From an uncultured Lachnospiraceae bacterium (GTDB lineage: Bacteria > Bacillota > Clostridia > Lachnospirales > Lachnospiraceae), in assembly GCA_902766845.1 (NCBI GenBank), contig CACXFD010000173.1:1-7065 (forward strand): DNA of 7,065 nt, in the 5' to 3' direction. A program made the translations under genes and the position numbers. Under the pieces are notes generated by a model. That model did not search any database. It saw nothing but the letters and a program-made list of their open reading frames with translations, and had not been told where the DNA came from. Of the stretch, positions 1-5,318 are shown one piece after another (position 1 is the first letter of the stretch; each line of letters begins with the position of its first letter).

Positions 1-118
1 ACGCCGGCCGGCCGCGGAGGGGATAACACCGCCGAGGCGGCCGGACGGACGCGGCTGCAAAGGCCAGTGTACCGGCCGGACCCGCCGCGGGAGCCGGCAG
101 AAAAAGGAGACATCGTTT
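1..118 (+). other. GC-rich leader upstream of moaC
   Basis: This stretch lies upstream of moaC. One forward frame reads 7 codons from the window edge and stops at TAA 24-26, so it could hold the very end of an upstream gene; seven residues are too few to identify it. The rest is very G+C-rich. The 8-mer GGCCGGAC occurs twice (39-46 and 74-81), and the palindrome CCGGCCGG occurs at 4-11 and 72-79. I see no AT-rich -10 box, so moaC may be transcribed from a promoter outside the window. The only clear functional site is the AGGAG at 105-109, nine bases before the moaC ATG. Confidence 0.4.
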
Positions 119-604
119 ATGAGCGGACTGACACATTTTGACGCCGAAGGCAAGGCGGTTATGGTGGATGTTTCGAATAAGGCGGAGACGGTCCGCGAGG
201 CCGTGGCCCACGGGCGCATCCGCATGAACGAGGCGGCTTTCGAAGCCGTCCGCGACGGCACGGTCAAAAAAGGCGATGTGCTCGGCGTGGCGCGCGTGGC
301 CGGCATCATGGCCGTCAAGCGCACGCCGGACCTGATTCCGCTGTGTCATCCGCTTCCGATCGCCTCCGCGTCGATCGACTTTGAACTCAAAGAGGACGAC
401 CGCAGCGTTTCGGTGCGCTGCCGCGTCCGCACCCAGGCCGTGACGGGCGTGGAGATGGAGGCGCTGACCGGCGCGTCGGTCGCCCTGCTTACGATCTATG
501 ATATGTGCAAAGCACTGGATAAAGGGATGGATATCTCGCAGGTCTGCCTGATCGAAAAGAGCGGGGGCAAGAGCGGGACGTTCATCAGAAAGGATCTTCC
601 GTGA
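119..604 (+). CDS. moaC: MoaC, cyclic pyranopterin monophosphate synthase
   Basis: This 161-residue cytosolic enzyme carries out the second half of the first step of molybdenum cofactor synthesis, converting the 3',8-cyclo-GTP made by MoaA into cPMP. The length is typical of the family and the protein is full length. Family active-site residues are visible at the positions numbered in E. coli MoaC: Lys51, His77 (in LIPLCHPL), Asp128 and Lys131 (in YDMCK). The GVEMEALTGAS motif at about 110-120 contains the conserved Glu112 and Glu114. The C-terminal GGKSGT loop (149-154) is also typical. The ATG at 119 is chosen because AGGAG lies nine bases upstream. The stop overlaps the moaA start codon by four bases, so the two partner enzymes are probably translationally coupled. 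Identification is secure. Confidence 0.97.
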   Translation: MSGLTHFDAEGKAVMVDVSNKAETVREAVAHGRIRMNEAAFEAVRDGTVKKGDVLGVARVAGIMAVKRTPDLIPLCHPLPIASASIDFELKEDDRSVSVRCRVRTQAVTGVEMEALTGASVALLTIYDMCKALDKGMDISQVCLIEKSGGKSGTFIRKDLP

Positions 605-1566
605 AGGACCGTTTCGGCAGAGAACTGGATTATCTGCGGATCTCGGTCACGGACCTGTGCAACCTGCGGTGCCGCTACTGCATGCCGCAGGAACGCGAGA
701 AGTGCCGCCACGAGGACCTTCTCACGTACGAGGAGATCGCGCGGCTGGTGCGGATCCTGGCCGGGCAGGGACTGAAAAACGTCCGGCTGACCGGGGGAGA
801 ACCGCTCGTGCGTCCGCGGGTCGATCAGCTCGTGGCGCAGCTGCGCGCGATCCCTCAGATCCGTCATATCGCCCTGACCACGAACGGCGTGCTGCTGCAT
901 GAGCAGCTGCCGGCGCTGCAGGCTGCCGGCCTTTCGAGCGTGAACATCAGTCTGGACAGCCTGTGCGAGGACACGTTCCGGCGCATCACGGGAAAGGAAG
1001 ACCTCGGGCGCGTGATGGAAGGGATCGACGCGGCGGTCGCAAGCGGACTGCCGACCAAGATCAACGCCGTGCCTCAGCTCGGATATAACGAAGACGAACT
1101 CGGCCGGCTGGCGGAGCTCGCGAAGGACCGCCCGGTCCAGGTGCGGTTCATCGAGATGATGCCGATCGGGAACGGCCGGCCCGCGGAAGGCCTGTCCACC
1201 GATGAAGTGCTGGAAAAGCTGCGCGCCCAGTGGCCGCAGATGCAGCCGACCGAGGATACGTTCGGGCAGGGACCGGCCCGTTATTACCGAATCCCGGGAT
1301 GGCAGGGTGCCATCGGGTTCATCAGCGCGGTCCACGGGAAATTCTGCAGCAGCTGCAACCGGCTGCGCCTGACCAGCCAGGGCTTTCTGCGGCTGTGCCT
1401 GGCCAGCGAGGCCGGGGAGGACCTGCGCGGACCGCTGCGCGCGGGCGCGTCGGACGGGCAGCTGTGGGACGTGATGGCCGCCGCCATCGCCCGCAAGCCG
1501 AAGGAACACCATTTTCTGACCGTACAGGAAGAGCCCACGCAGGGCATGTACCGGATCGGAGGATAA
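601..1566 (+). CDS. moaA: MoaA, radical SAM GTP 3',8-cyclase
   Basis: This 321-residue radical SAM enzyme converts GTP to 3',8-cyclo-GTP, the committed step of molybdopterin synthesis; MoaC acts next. The N-terminal cluster motif CxxxCxxC uses Cys20, Cys24 and Cys27. The SAM-contacting GGEP follows at about residue 66. The second 4Fe-4S site is Cys249-x2-Cys252-x13-Cys266. The arginines that bind GTP in S. aureus MoaA appear conserved as Arg13, Arg254 and Arg256. The essential C-terminal Gly-Gly is present (IGG at the end). The protein is slightly shorter than many homologues but complete. Position 19 is Leu where many family members have Arg (TDRCN). The start is GTG at 601, inside the end of moaC, with AAAGGA at 589-594, which fits translational coupling. 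The MOSC-MogA gene starts nine bases after its stop. Confidence 0.97.
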   Translation: MKDRFGRELDYLRISVTDLCNLRCRYCMPQEREKCRHEDLLTYEEIARLVRILAGQGLKNVRLTGGEPLVRPRVDQLVAQLRAIPQIRHIALTTNGVLLHEQLPALQAAGLSSVNISLDSLCEDTFRRITGKEDLGRVMEGIDAAVASGLPTKINAVPQLGYNEDELGRLAELAKDRPVQVRFIEMMPIGNGRPAEGLSTDEVLEKLRAQWPQMQPTEDTFGQGPARYYRIPGWQGAIGFISAVHGKFCSSCNRLRLTSQGFLRLCLASEAGEDLRGPLRAGASDGQLWDVMAAAIARKPKEHHFLTVQEEPTQGMYRIGG

Positions 1567-1575
1567 AGGAGCGTC

Positions 1576-2505
1576 ATGGGAAAGATCGTCGCGATCTGCG
1601 TAAGTGAAAAAAAAGGCACGCTGAAGACGCAGGTGCCGTCGGCCTGCCTGAAGGAGGACTGGGGCCTGGAGGGCGACGCCCATGCCGGCCGCTGGCACCG
1701 TCAGGTGAGCCTTTTGTCGGCGGATAAGATCGAAGCGTTCCGGGAAAAAGTCCCGGTCGAATACGGAGCGTTCGGGGAGAACCTGGTCGTGGAGGGCTTC
1801 GATCTCCGGAGCCTGCCGGTCGGGAGCCGCTTTGCGGTCGGACAGGCCGTGCTCGAGATGACGCAGATCGGCAAGGAATGTCATCAGGACTGCATGATCC
1901 GGCGCCAGACCGGGGACTGCATCATGCCCCGGGAGGGCGTGTTCGCGCGCGTGCTCACGGGCGGGGAGATCCATGTCGGAGATGAGATGACGCTGCTCGG
2001 CAAAGACCCGGACGCGCCGCTGCGCGCTGCCGTGATCACGCTGTCGGACAAGGGCAGCCGCGGCGAACGGGAAGACAAGAGCGGTCCGCTGATCACGAAG
2101 CTTTTGTCGGAAGCCGGCTACGCGGTGGAAGAGGAGATCCTGATCCCGGACGATGAAAAACGTCTGAGGGCGGAGCTGATCCGTCTGGCGGACGGGCGCC
2201 AGATGAACCTGATCCTGACGACCGGGGGCACGGGCTTTGCGCCGCGGGACATCACGCCGGAGGTCACGCTGTCCGTGGCCACCAAAAACGCGCCGGGCAT
2301 CGCCGAGGCGATGCGCTGGTACAGTCTGCAGATCACGCCGCGGGCCATGCTCTCACGGGCGGCCAGCGTGCTGCGCGGACAGACGCTGATCGTGAACCTG
2401 CCGGGCAGCCCCAAGGCGGTGCAGGAGACCCTGACGTACATCCTGCCGGCTCTGGAGCACGGCGTCCGCCTCGCGATGGGAACGGTGGCAGACTGTGCGC
2501 GATAA
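1576..2505 (+). CDS. MOSC domain fused to MogA/MoaB molybdopterin adenylyltransferase
   Basis: This 309-residue protein joins two cofactor domains. Residues about 1-141 form a MOSC domain, a family that binds Moco or transfers sulfur in Moco sulfurases and YiiM/YuaD-like proteins. It contains GLEGDAHAG (30-38) and the usual conserved cysteine in GKECHQDC (Cys102, with His103 and Cys106). Residues about 148-305 form a MogA/MoaB domain with the pterin/ATP loop TTGGTGFAPRD (215-225), GIAEAMR (241-247) and NLPGSPKAV (274-282). The MogA half should activate molybdopterin with AMP before molybdate insertion. The MOSC half may hold or modify the finished cofactor, which is inference. MOSC-MogA fusions are known from Clostridia. 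The ATG is supported by AAAGGAG at 1565-1571, which overlaps the moaA stop, so the gene belongs to the moaC-moaA operon. No MoeA insertase is present in the window. Confidence 0.93.
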   Translation: MGKIVAICVSEKKGTLKTQVPSACLKEDWGLEGDAHAGRWHRQVSLLSADKIEAFREKVPVEYGAFGENLVVEGFDLRSLPVGSRFAVGQAVLEMTQIGKECHQDCMIRRQTGDCIMPREGVFARVLTGGEIHVGDEMTLLGKDPDAPLRAAVITLSDKGSRGEREDKSGPLITKLLSEAGYAVEEEILIPDDEKRLRAELIRLADGRQMNLILTTGGTGFAPRDITPEVTLSVATKNAPGIAEAMRWYSLQITPRAMLSRAASVLRGQTLIVNLPGSPKAVQETLTYILPALEHGVRLAMGTVADCAR

Positions 2506-2509
2506 GCGA

Positions 2510-2627
2510 AGCTCAAGCCTCAGCTGCTTGAGCAGACCGTGGAAAGCTTGCTTTCCAACGGCTGCGCAAGCAGCTGAGGTGCCTGAGCGAGCAACGCGAG
2601 CGAAGGAGCCCGGAGGGCTCTTGAGCT
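2510..2627. repeat. Nested inverted-repeat element, possible structured RNA or palindromic repeat
   Basis: This 118-base element fills most of the spacer before the XdhC gene. The outer arms AGCTCAAG (2510-2517) and CTTGAGCT (2620-2627) are perfect 8-base inverted repeats. Inside, 2518-2530 pairs perfectly over 13 bases with 2567-2579. That stem continues as 2532-2535 with 2562-2565, 2537-2540 with 2558-2561 and 2541-2546 with 2551-2556, closed by a CTTG loop (2547-2550), with A2536 and A2557 as bulges. A second hairpin pairs GAGCCC (2606-2611) with GGGCTC (2615-2620), competing for one base of the outer stem. A second CTTGAGC at 2527-2533 gives the left arm a competing local partner. AGCG flanks both ends (2505-2508 and 2629-2632). 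There is no following T-tract, so it is not a normal intrinsic terminator. It could be a cis-acting RNA or a miniature palindromic mobile repeat. The base pairing is certain; the function is unknown. Confidence 0.75.
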
Positions 2628-2650
2628 GAGCGGTATTTAATCTATATTAT
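2621..2650 (+). promoter_or_regulatory. Candidate sigma-A-type promoter for the XdhC-YqeC-YqeB block
   Basis: TTGAGC (2621-2626) matches the TTGACA consensus at 4 of 6 bases. It is followed by overlapping -10 candidates: TATATT (2643-2648, spacer 16) and TATTAT (2645-2650, spacer 18), each matching TATAAT at 5 of 6. The AT-rich patch 2635-2650 stands out in otherwise GC-rich DNA. The -35 box sits in the right outer arm of the inverted-repeat element, so the element's edge would supply half the promoter. Transcription would begin at about 2655-2660, leaving almost no leader and possibly removing part of the ribosome site. That weakens the call, and read-through from upstream remains possible. 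Confidence 0.45.
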
Positions 2651-2665
2651 GAGGTCAGATCGGTC

Positions 2666-3694
2666 ATGAGTGAGATCAAGGAAGTCTTTACAGCCCTGAA
2701 AGAGACCATGGAGCGCGGAGAGGACGCGATCCTGTGCACGGTCCTGTCGGCCAGCGGTTCCGTGCCGCGCCGGTCGGGAAGCCGGATGCTGGCGCTCGCG
2801 GACGGCCGGTGCGTGGGCACGGTCGGGGGCGGCTACGGCGAGGCCCTGACGCAGCAGCGCGCGGCGGATATGTTCCGGACCGGGAAACGGTTCGACACGC
2901 AGGAAGTGGAACTGGGCTTCGGAAAAAAGAACAGCGTCGGGATCTGCGGCGGGAATTTCCGCGTGATCCTGCAGCGCTTTGCGGCCTCCGAGCCGGCCGG
3001 CTCGCGCCTGGCCGACGCGGTGCTGACCTCGGTCGCGGAAAACAAGGCCTGCTGGCTGATCACGCGCCTGCCCGAAGGGCAGGAGAGCGCGGCCGCGGTC
3101 TATGCGGAGCCGGACGGCTTTCTGGGCGAACCGGTCTGCGATCCGGCGCGCCTGTCCGGCCTGCTGACCCGTACAGCCGCGTATGCGGAAGGGGAAGAGC
3201 CGCTGTACGCGGAGCCCCTCTGCGACGGAAGCTTCGTTTATATCTTCGGGGGCGGCCATGTCTCGCGCGAGGTGGTCCGCACGCTGTCCTATGTGGATTT
3301 CCGGACCGTCGTCTACGAGAACCGGCCGGAATTTGCCCTGCCGGAGCGCTTCCCCGACGCGCAGCGCGTGGTCCTCGGCGAGTATGAGGAGATCCGCTCC
3401 CATCTGACCATTACCGAACGGGACCTGTGCCTGATCATGACGCGCGGAGACGGGGACTATGCCTGCATGAAAGAACTGCTGGGCACGCCAGCCGGCCATA
3501 TCGGCTGCATCGGCAGCCGCAAAAAGATCGCGTTCCTGAAGGCGGAGCTGAAAAAGGACGGCTTTTCCGAGGAGGAGATCGCGCGGATCCACAACCCGAT
3601 CGGCCTGCCCATCGGGTCGGATACGCCGGCCGAGATCGCGGTCAGCGTGGCCGCGGAGCTGATCGCCCTGCGCGCGCAGAAGCGGGACGCGTAA
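2666..3694 (+). CDS. xdhC: XdhC/CoxI family molybdenum hydroxylase maturation protein
   Basis: This 342-residue protein has both halves of the XdhC/CoxI family. The N-terminal XdhC_CoxI domain shows SASGSVPRRSGSRML (28-42), GTVGGGYGEA (51-60) and the conserved cysteine in GICGGNF (Cys94). The C-terminal Rossmann domain begins at about 190 with VYIFGGGHVSREV (191-203) and contains GCIGSRKK (280-287) and IHNPIGLPIGSDTPAEIAV (308-326), both characteristic. XdhC proteins bind Moco, promote its sulfuration and deliver it to xanthine dehydrogenase-type enzymes in the cytosol. With YqeC and YqeB next door, this copy probably serves a selenium-dependent hydroxylase (inference from context). The ATG at 2666 follows GAGGT (2651-2655) by ten bases, a somewhat long spacing. 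The target hydroxylase is not in the window. Confidence 0.92.
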   Translation: MSEIKEVFTALKETMERGEDAILCTVLSASGSVPRRSGSRMLALADGRCVGTVGGGYGEALTQQRAADMFRTGKRFDTQEVELGFGKKNSVGICGGNFRVILQRFAASEPAGSRLADAVLTSVAENKACWLITRLPEGQESAAAVYAEPDGFLGEPVCDPARLSGLLTRTAAYAEGEEPLYAEPLCDGSFVYIFGGGHVSREVVRTLSYVDFRTVVYENRPEFALPERFPDAQRVVLGEYEEIRSHLTITERDLCLIMTRGDGDYACMKELLGTPAGHIGCIGSRKKIAFLKAELKKDGFSEEEIARIHNPIGLPIGSDTPAEIAVSVAAELIALRAQKRDA

Positions 3695-3705
3695 GGGAAA
3701 CAGAA

Positions 3706-3743
3706 GCGGCGGCCTTCGCCGGCCCGTCCGGCCGAAAAGCCGC
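3706..3743 (+). other. GC-rich hairpin between the XdhC and YqeC genes
   Basis: GCGGC (3706-3710) can pair with GCCGC (3739-3743), enclosing a second stem of CGGCC (3720-3724) with GGCCG (3730-3734). It lies in the 68-base gap before yqeC and ends four bases before that gene's ribosome site. No T-tract follows, so it is not a convincing terminator. It could slow RNA decay or tune expression between the two genes. Stems of this length arise easily by chance at this G+C, so the call is weak. Confidence 0.3.
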
Positions 3744-3762
3744 CCGGAAGGAGAGGAGCCCG

Positions 3763-4440
3763 ATGGGCCTTCGAAGGGAATTTGATATCCTGCCCGGGAT
3801 CACGACCGTGATCGGGAGCGGCGGAAAGACCACCCTGTTGCGGATGCTCGGGGAGGAACTGGCCATGCGCCGCAAGCGTGTGATCCTGACTACGACCACG
3901 CACATCCTGCCGTTTGCCGGCATGCCCCAGATCAACGCTGCGAGCGGGGCGGAAGTGGAATGGGCGTTTGAGAACGGATACCTGATCTGCTGCGGGATCC
4001 CGCAGGGGGAGAACGGAAAGCTGGCCGCGCCCGGCGTTTCGATCGCCGAACTCGCGAAACACGCGGATTATGTGCTCGTGGAAGGGGACGGGTCCCGCCA
4101 GCTGCCGCTGAAGGCTCACGGGCCGCAGGAGCCGGTCATCCCGCCGGAAAGCGGTCAGGTGATCTGCGTCGTCGGGCTGTCCGGCATCGGCCGGCCCATC
4201 GCCGAGGTCTGCCACCGGCCGGAACTGTACGCATGGCTCGCCGGCGCGCGGGAAGAGGAAGACGTCACGCCGCAGATGGCCGCGCAGGTGCTCGAACGGG
4301 AGCACCTCGCCAGCGTCTATCTGCTCAACCAGGCCGATACGCCGGAGCGCGAGGCGGCCGGGGAACAGCTGGGCCGTCTGCTGCGCGGTACGGTCCATAT
4401 CGGTTCGTTACAGAAAGGAAGCTGGAGATGCTTGTTGTGA
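3763..4440 (+). CDS. yqeC: YqeC-like P-loop accessory protein of selenium-dependent molybdenum hydroxylases
   Basis: This 225-residue protein is probably a nucleotide-binding accessory factor for maturing selenium-dependent molybdenum hydroxylases; the biochemical reaction is not established. It has a Walker A loop, IGSGGKTT (17-24, Lys22), followed by ILTTTTHILPF (41-51). An acidic VEGDGSRQLPLKAHGP segment (106-121) is the family's best signature. NQAD (189-192) resembles the NKxD base-recognition motif of GTPases. The open frame extends upstream to 3427 inside the XdhC gene, but that part is an out-of-frame shadow. The real start is the ATG at 3763, preceded by GGAAGGAGAGG (3747-3757), and the family's N-terminal P-loop begins right after it. 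Its last 13 bases overlap yqeB, which implies tight co-expression. Confidence 0.88.
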   Translation: MGLRREFDILPGITTVIGSGGKTTLLRMLGEELAMRRKRVILTTTTHILPFAGMPQINAASGAEVEWAFENGYLICCGIPQGENGKLAAPGVSIAELAKHADYVLVEGDGSRQLPLKAHGPQEPVIPPESGQVICVVGLSGIGRPIAEVCHRPELYAWLAGAREEEDVTPQMAAQVLEREHLASVYLLNQADTPEREAAGEQLGRLLRGTVHIGSLQKGSWRCLL

Positions 4441-5219
4441 TTCGGGGAGCCGGCGATATCGCGTCCGGCATTGCGCTGCGTTTGTTCCGGGCCGGGATCC
4501 GGCTCGTGATGACCGATATCCCGCAGCCGACGGCTATCCGCCGCACGGTCTGCTTCTCGGAAGCCATCAAGTACGGGAAGATGGAGCTCGAAGGCGTGAC
4601 GGCCCTGCGGGCGCAGACGCCCGATGAGGCGCGGAAGATCGCGGAAGACGGAAAGATCGCGGTCATGGCGGATCCGGAGGGCGCCTGCATCGGACCGCTG
4701 CGTCCGGACGCGGTCGTGGACGCGATCCTCGCGAAAAAGAACCTCGGGACGCGGATCGACATGGCGCCCGTCGTGGTGGCCGTGGGTCCCGGCTTTACGG
4801 CCGGAGAAGACTGCCACGCGGTCGTGGAGACGATGCGCGGCCACTATCTGGGCCGCGTGATCCATGAGGGCTCCGCGATGCCCAACACCGGCATTCCCGG
4901 CAACATCGGGGGCTATACGTCGGAGCGCGTGCTGCGCGCCCCCGCGGACGGGATCTTCCATCCGGTGCACCAGATCGGCGACCAGGTGAAGGCCGGCGAG
5001 GTGGCCGGCGAAGTGGACGGCGTGCCGATGCTCTGCACGATCGACGGGATCCTGCGCGGCATCCTCGAGGACGGCGTGCCGGTGTTTGCCGGCATGAAGT
5101 CGGGCGATATCGACCCGCGCTGCAAGCGGGAGCACTGCTACTGCAGCTCGGATAAGGCGCTGGCCGTCGGGGGCGGCGTCCTGGAAGCGGTCCTGCAGCT
5201 GACCGGAGCCCTGCGCTGA
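4428..5219 (+). CDS. yqeB: YqeB-like (EF2563-type) selenium-dependent molybdenum hydroxylase accessory protein
   Basis: This 263-residue protein belongs to the YqeB family that co-occurs with selenium-dependent molybdenum hydroxylases and orphan SelD; its exact reaction is not known. The N-terminus is a Rossmann-like nucleotide-binding motif, IRGAGDIASGIA (5-16). A second conserved block, VVVAVGPGFTAGEDCHAV (115-132), lies mid-protein, then NTGIPGNIGGYTSERVLRAP (153-172). The segment APADGIFHPVHQIGDQVKAG (171-190) resembles a biotinyl/lipoyl-like beta fold. The tail has IDPRCKREHCYCSSDKALAVGGG (Cys232, Cys237, Cys239), a possible metal or selenium/sulfur site (inference). The ATG at 4428 is chosen because AAAGGA lies at 4414-4419 and the Rossmann motif starts at once. 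The longer upstream frame overlaps yqeC out of frame. No in-frame TGA suggesting selenocysteine is present. Confidence 0.9.
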   Translation: MLVVIRGAGDIASGIALRLFRAGIRLVMTDIPQPTAIRRTVCFSEAIKYGKMELEGVTALRAQTPDEARKIAEDGKIAVMADPEGACIGPLRPDAVVDAILAKKNLGTRIDMAPVVVAVGPGFTAGEDCHAVVETMRGHYLGRVIHEGSAMPNTGIPGNIGGYTSERVLRAPADGIFHPVHQIGDQVKAGEVAGEVDGVPMLCTIDGILRGILEDGVPVFAGMKSGDIDPRCKREHCYCSSDKALAVGGGVLEAVLQLTGALR

Positions 5220-5252
5220 CCGGGGGCGTTAAACCGCGGCGCGGCGGAGAGC

Positions 5253-5281
5253 TTGCGCGGCGCGGCCGGATGAAGTAAAAT
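5253..5281 (+). promoter_or_regulatory. Candidate promoter upstream of the membrane-protein gene
   Basis: TAAAAT (5276-5281, 5 of 6 to TATAAT) lies exactly 17 bases after TTGCGC (5253-5258, 3 of 6 to TTGACA). The patch 5271-5288 is the only AT-rich part of a very GC-rich spacer. Transcription would start near 5288, just at the hairpin that precedes the ribosome site. The -35 match is weak. Confidence 0.4.
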
Positions 5282-5287
5282 AGAAAT

Positions 5288-5302
5288 ACGGGCCGTGCCC
5301 GT
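5288..5302 (+). other. Compact hairpin just before the ribosome binding site at 5304-5310
   Basis: ACGGGC (5288-5293) and GCCCGT (5297-5302) are perfect 6-base inverted repeats around a 3-base loop. The stem ends one base before AAAGGAG (5304-5310), the ribosome site for the ATG at 5319. If transcription starts at about 5288 from the promoter candidate, this would be a 5'-terminal stem-loop, a structure that can stabilise an mRNA. It could also be a protein-binding palindrome. Function is inference. Confidence 0.4.
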
Positions 5303-5318
5303 CAAAGGAGCAGTTATT

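Noticed and set aside
4..81. Repeated CCGGCCGG and GGCCGGAC words as an operator array
   Set aside because: Such words are expected by chance at this G+C content, and their spacing shows no regular pattern.
496..1974. A 492-codon open frame on the minus strand opposite moaA and the MOSC-MogA gene
   Set aside because: Its product is rich in Arg, His, Gln, Ala and Pro without any family motif. It mirrors the codon pattern of the two secure + strand genes, so it is a GC-rich antisense shadow.
2510..2627. Intrinsic terminator of the moaC-moaA-MOSC-MogA operon
   Set aside because: The stems are long, but no run of T residues follows either hairpin; the sequence after the last stem is GAGCGG, then an AT-rich promoter-like patch.
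2642..3592. A 316-codon minus-strand open frame opposite the XdhC gene
   Set aside because: It has the same Arg/His/Gln-rich shadow composition and overlaps a secure gene over nearly its whole length.
3427..3762. An N-terminal extension of yqeC into the XdhC gene
   Set aside because: The extension is out-of-frame translation of XdhC. The strong ribosome site at 3747-3757 and the P-loop position support the start at 3763.
119..5219. Selenocysteine codons in the cofactor genes
   Set aside because: All TGA codons in the assigned frames are terminal, and the family proteins end where expected; no downstream selenocysteine insertion hairpin is needed to explain any gene.
5220..5270. Terminator after yqeB
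   Set aside because: The stretch is GC-rich with short possible pairs such as CCGCG (5234-5238) with CGCGG (5256-5260), but there is no T-tract and no dominant stem.
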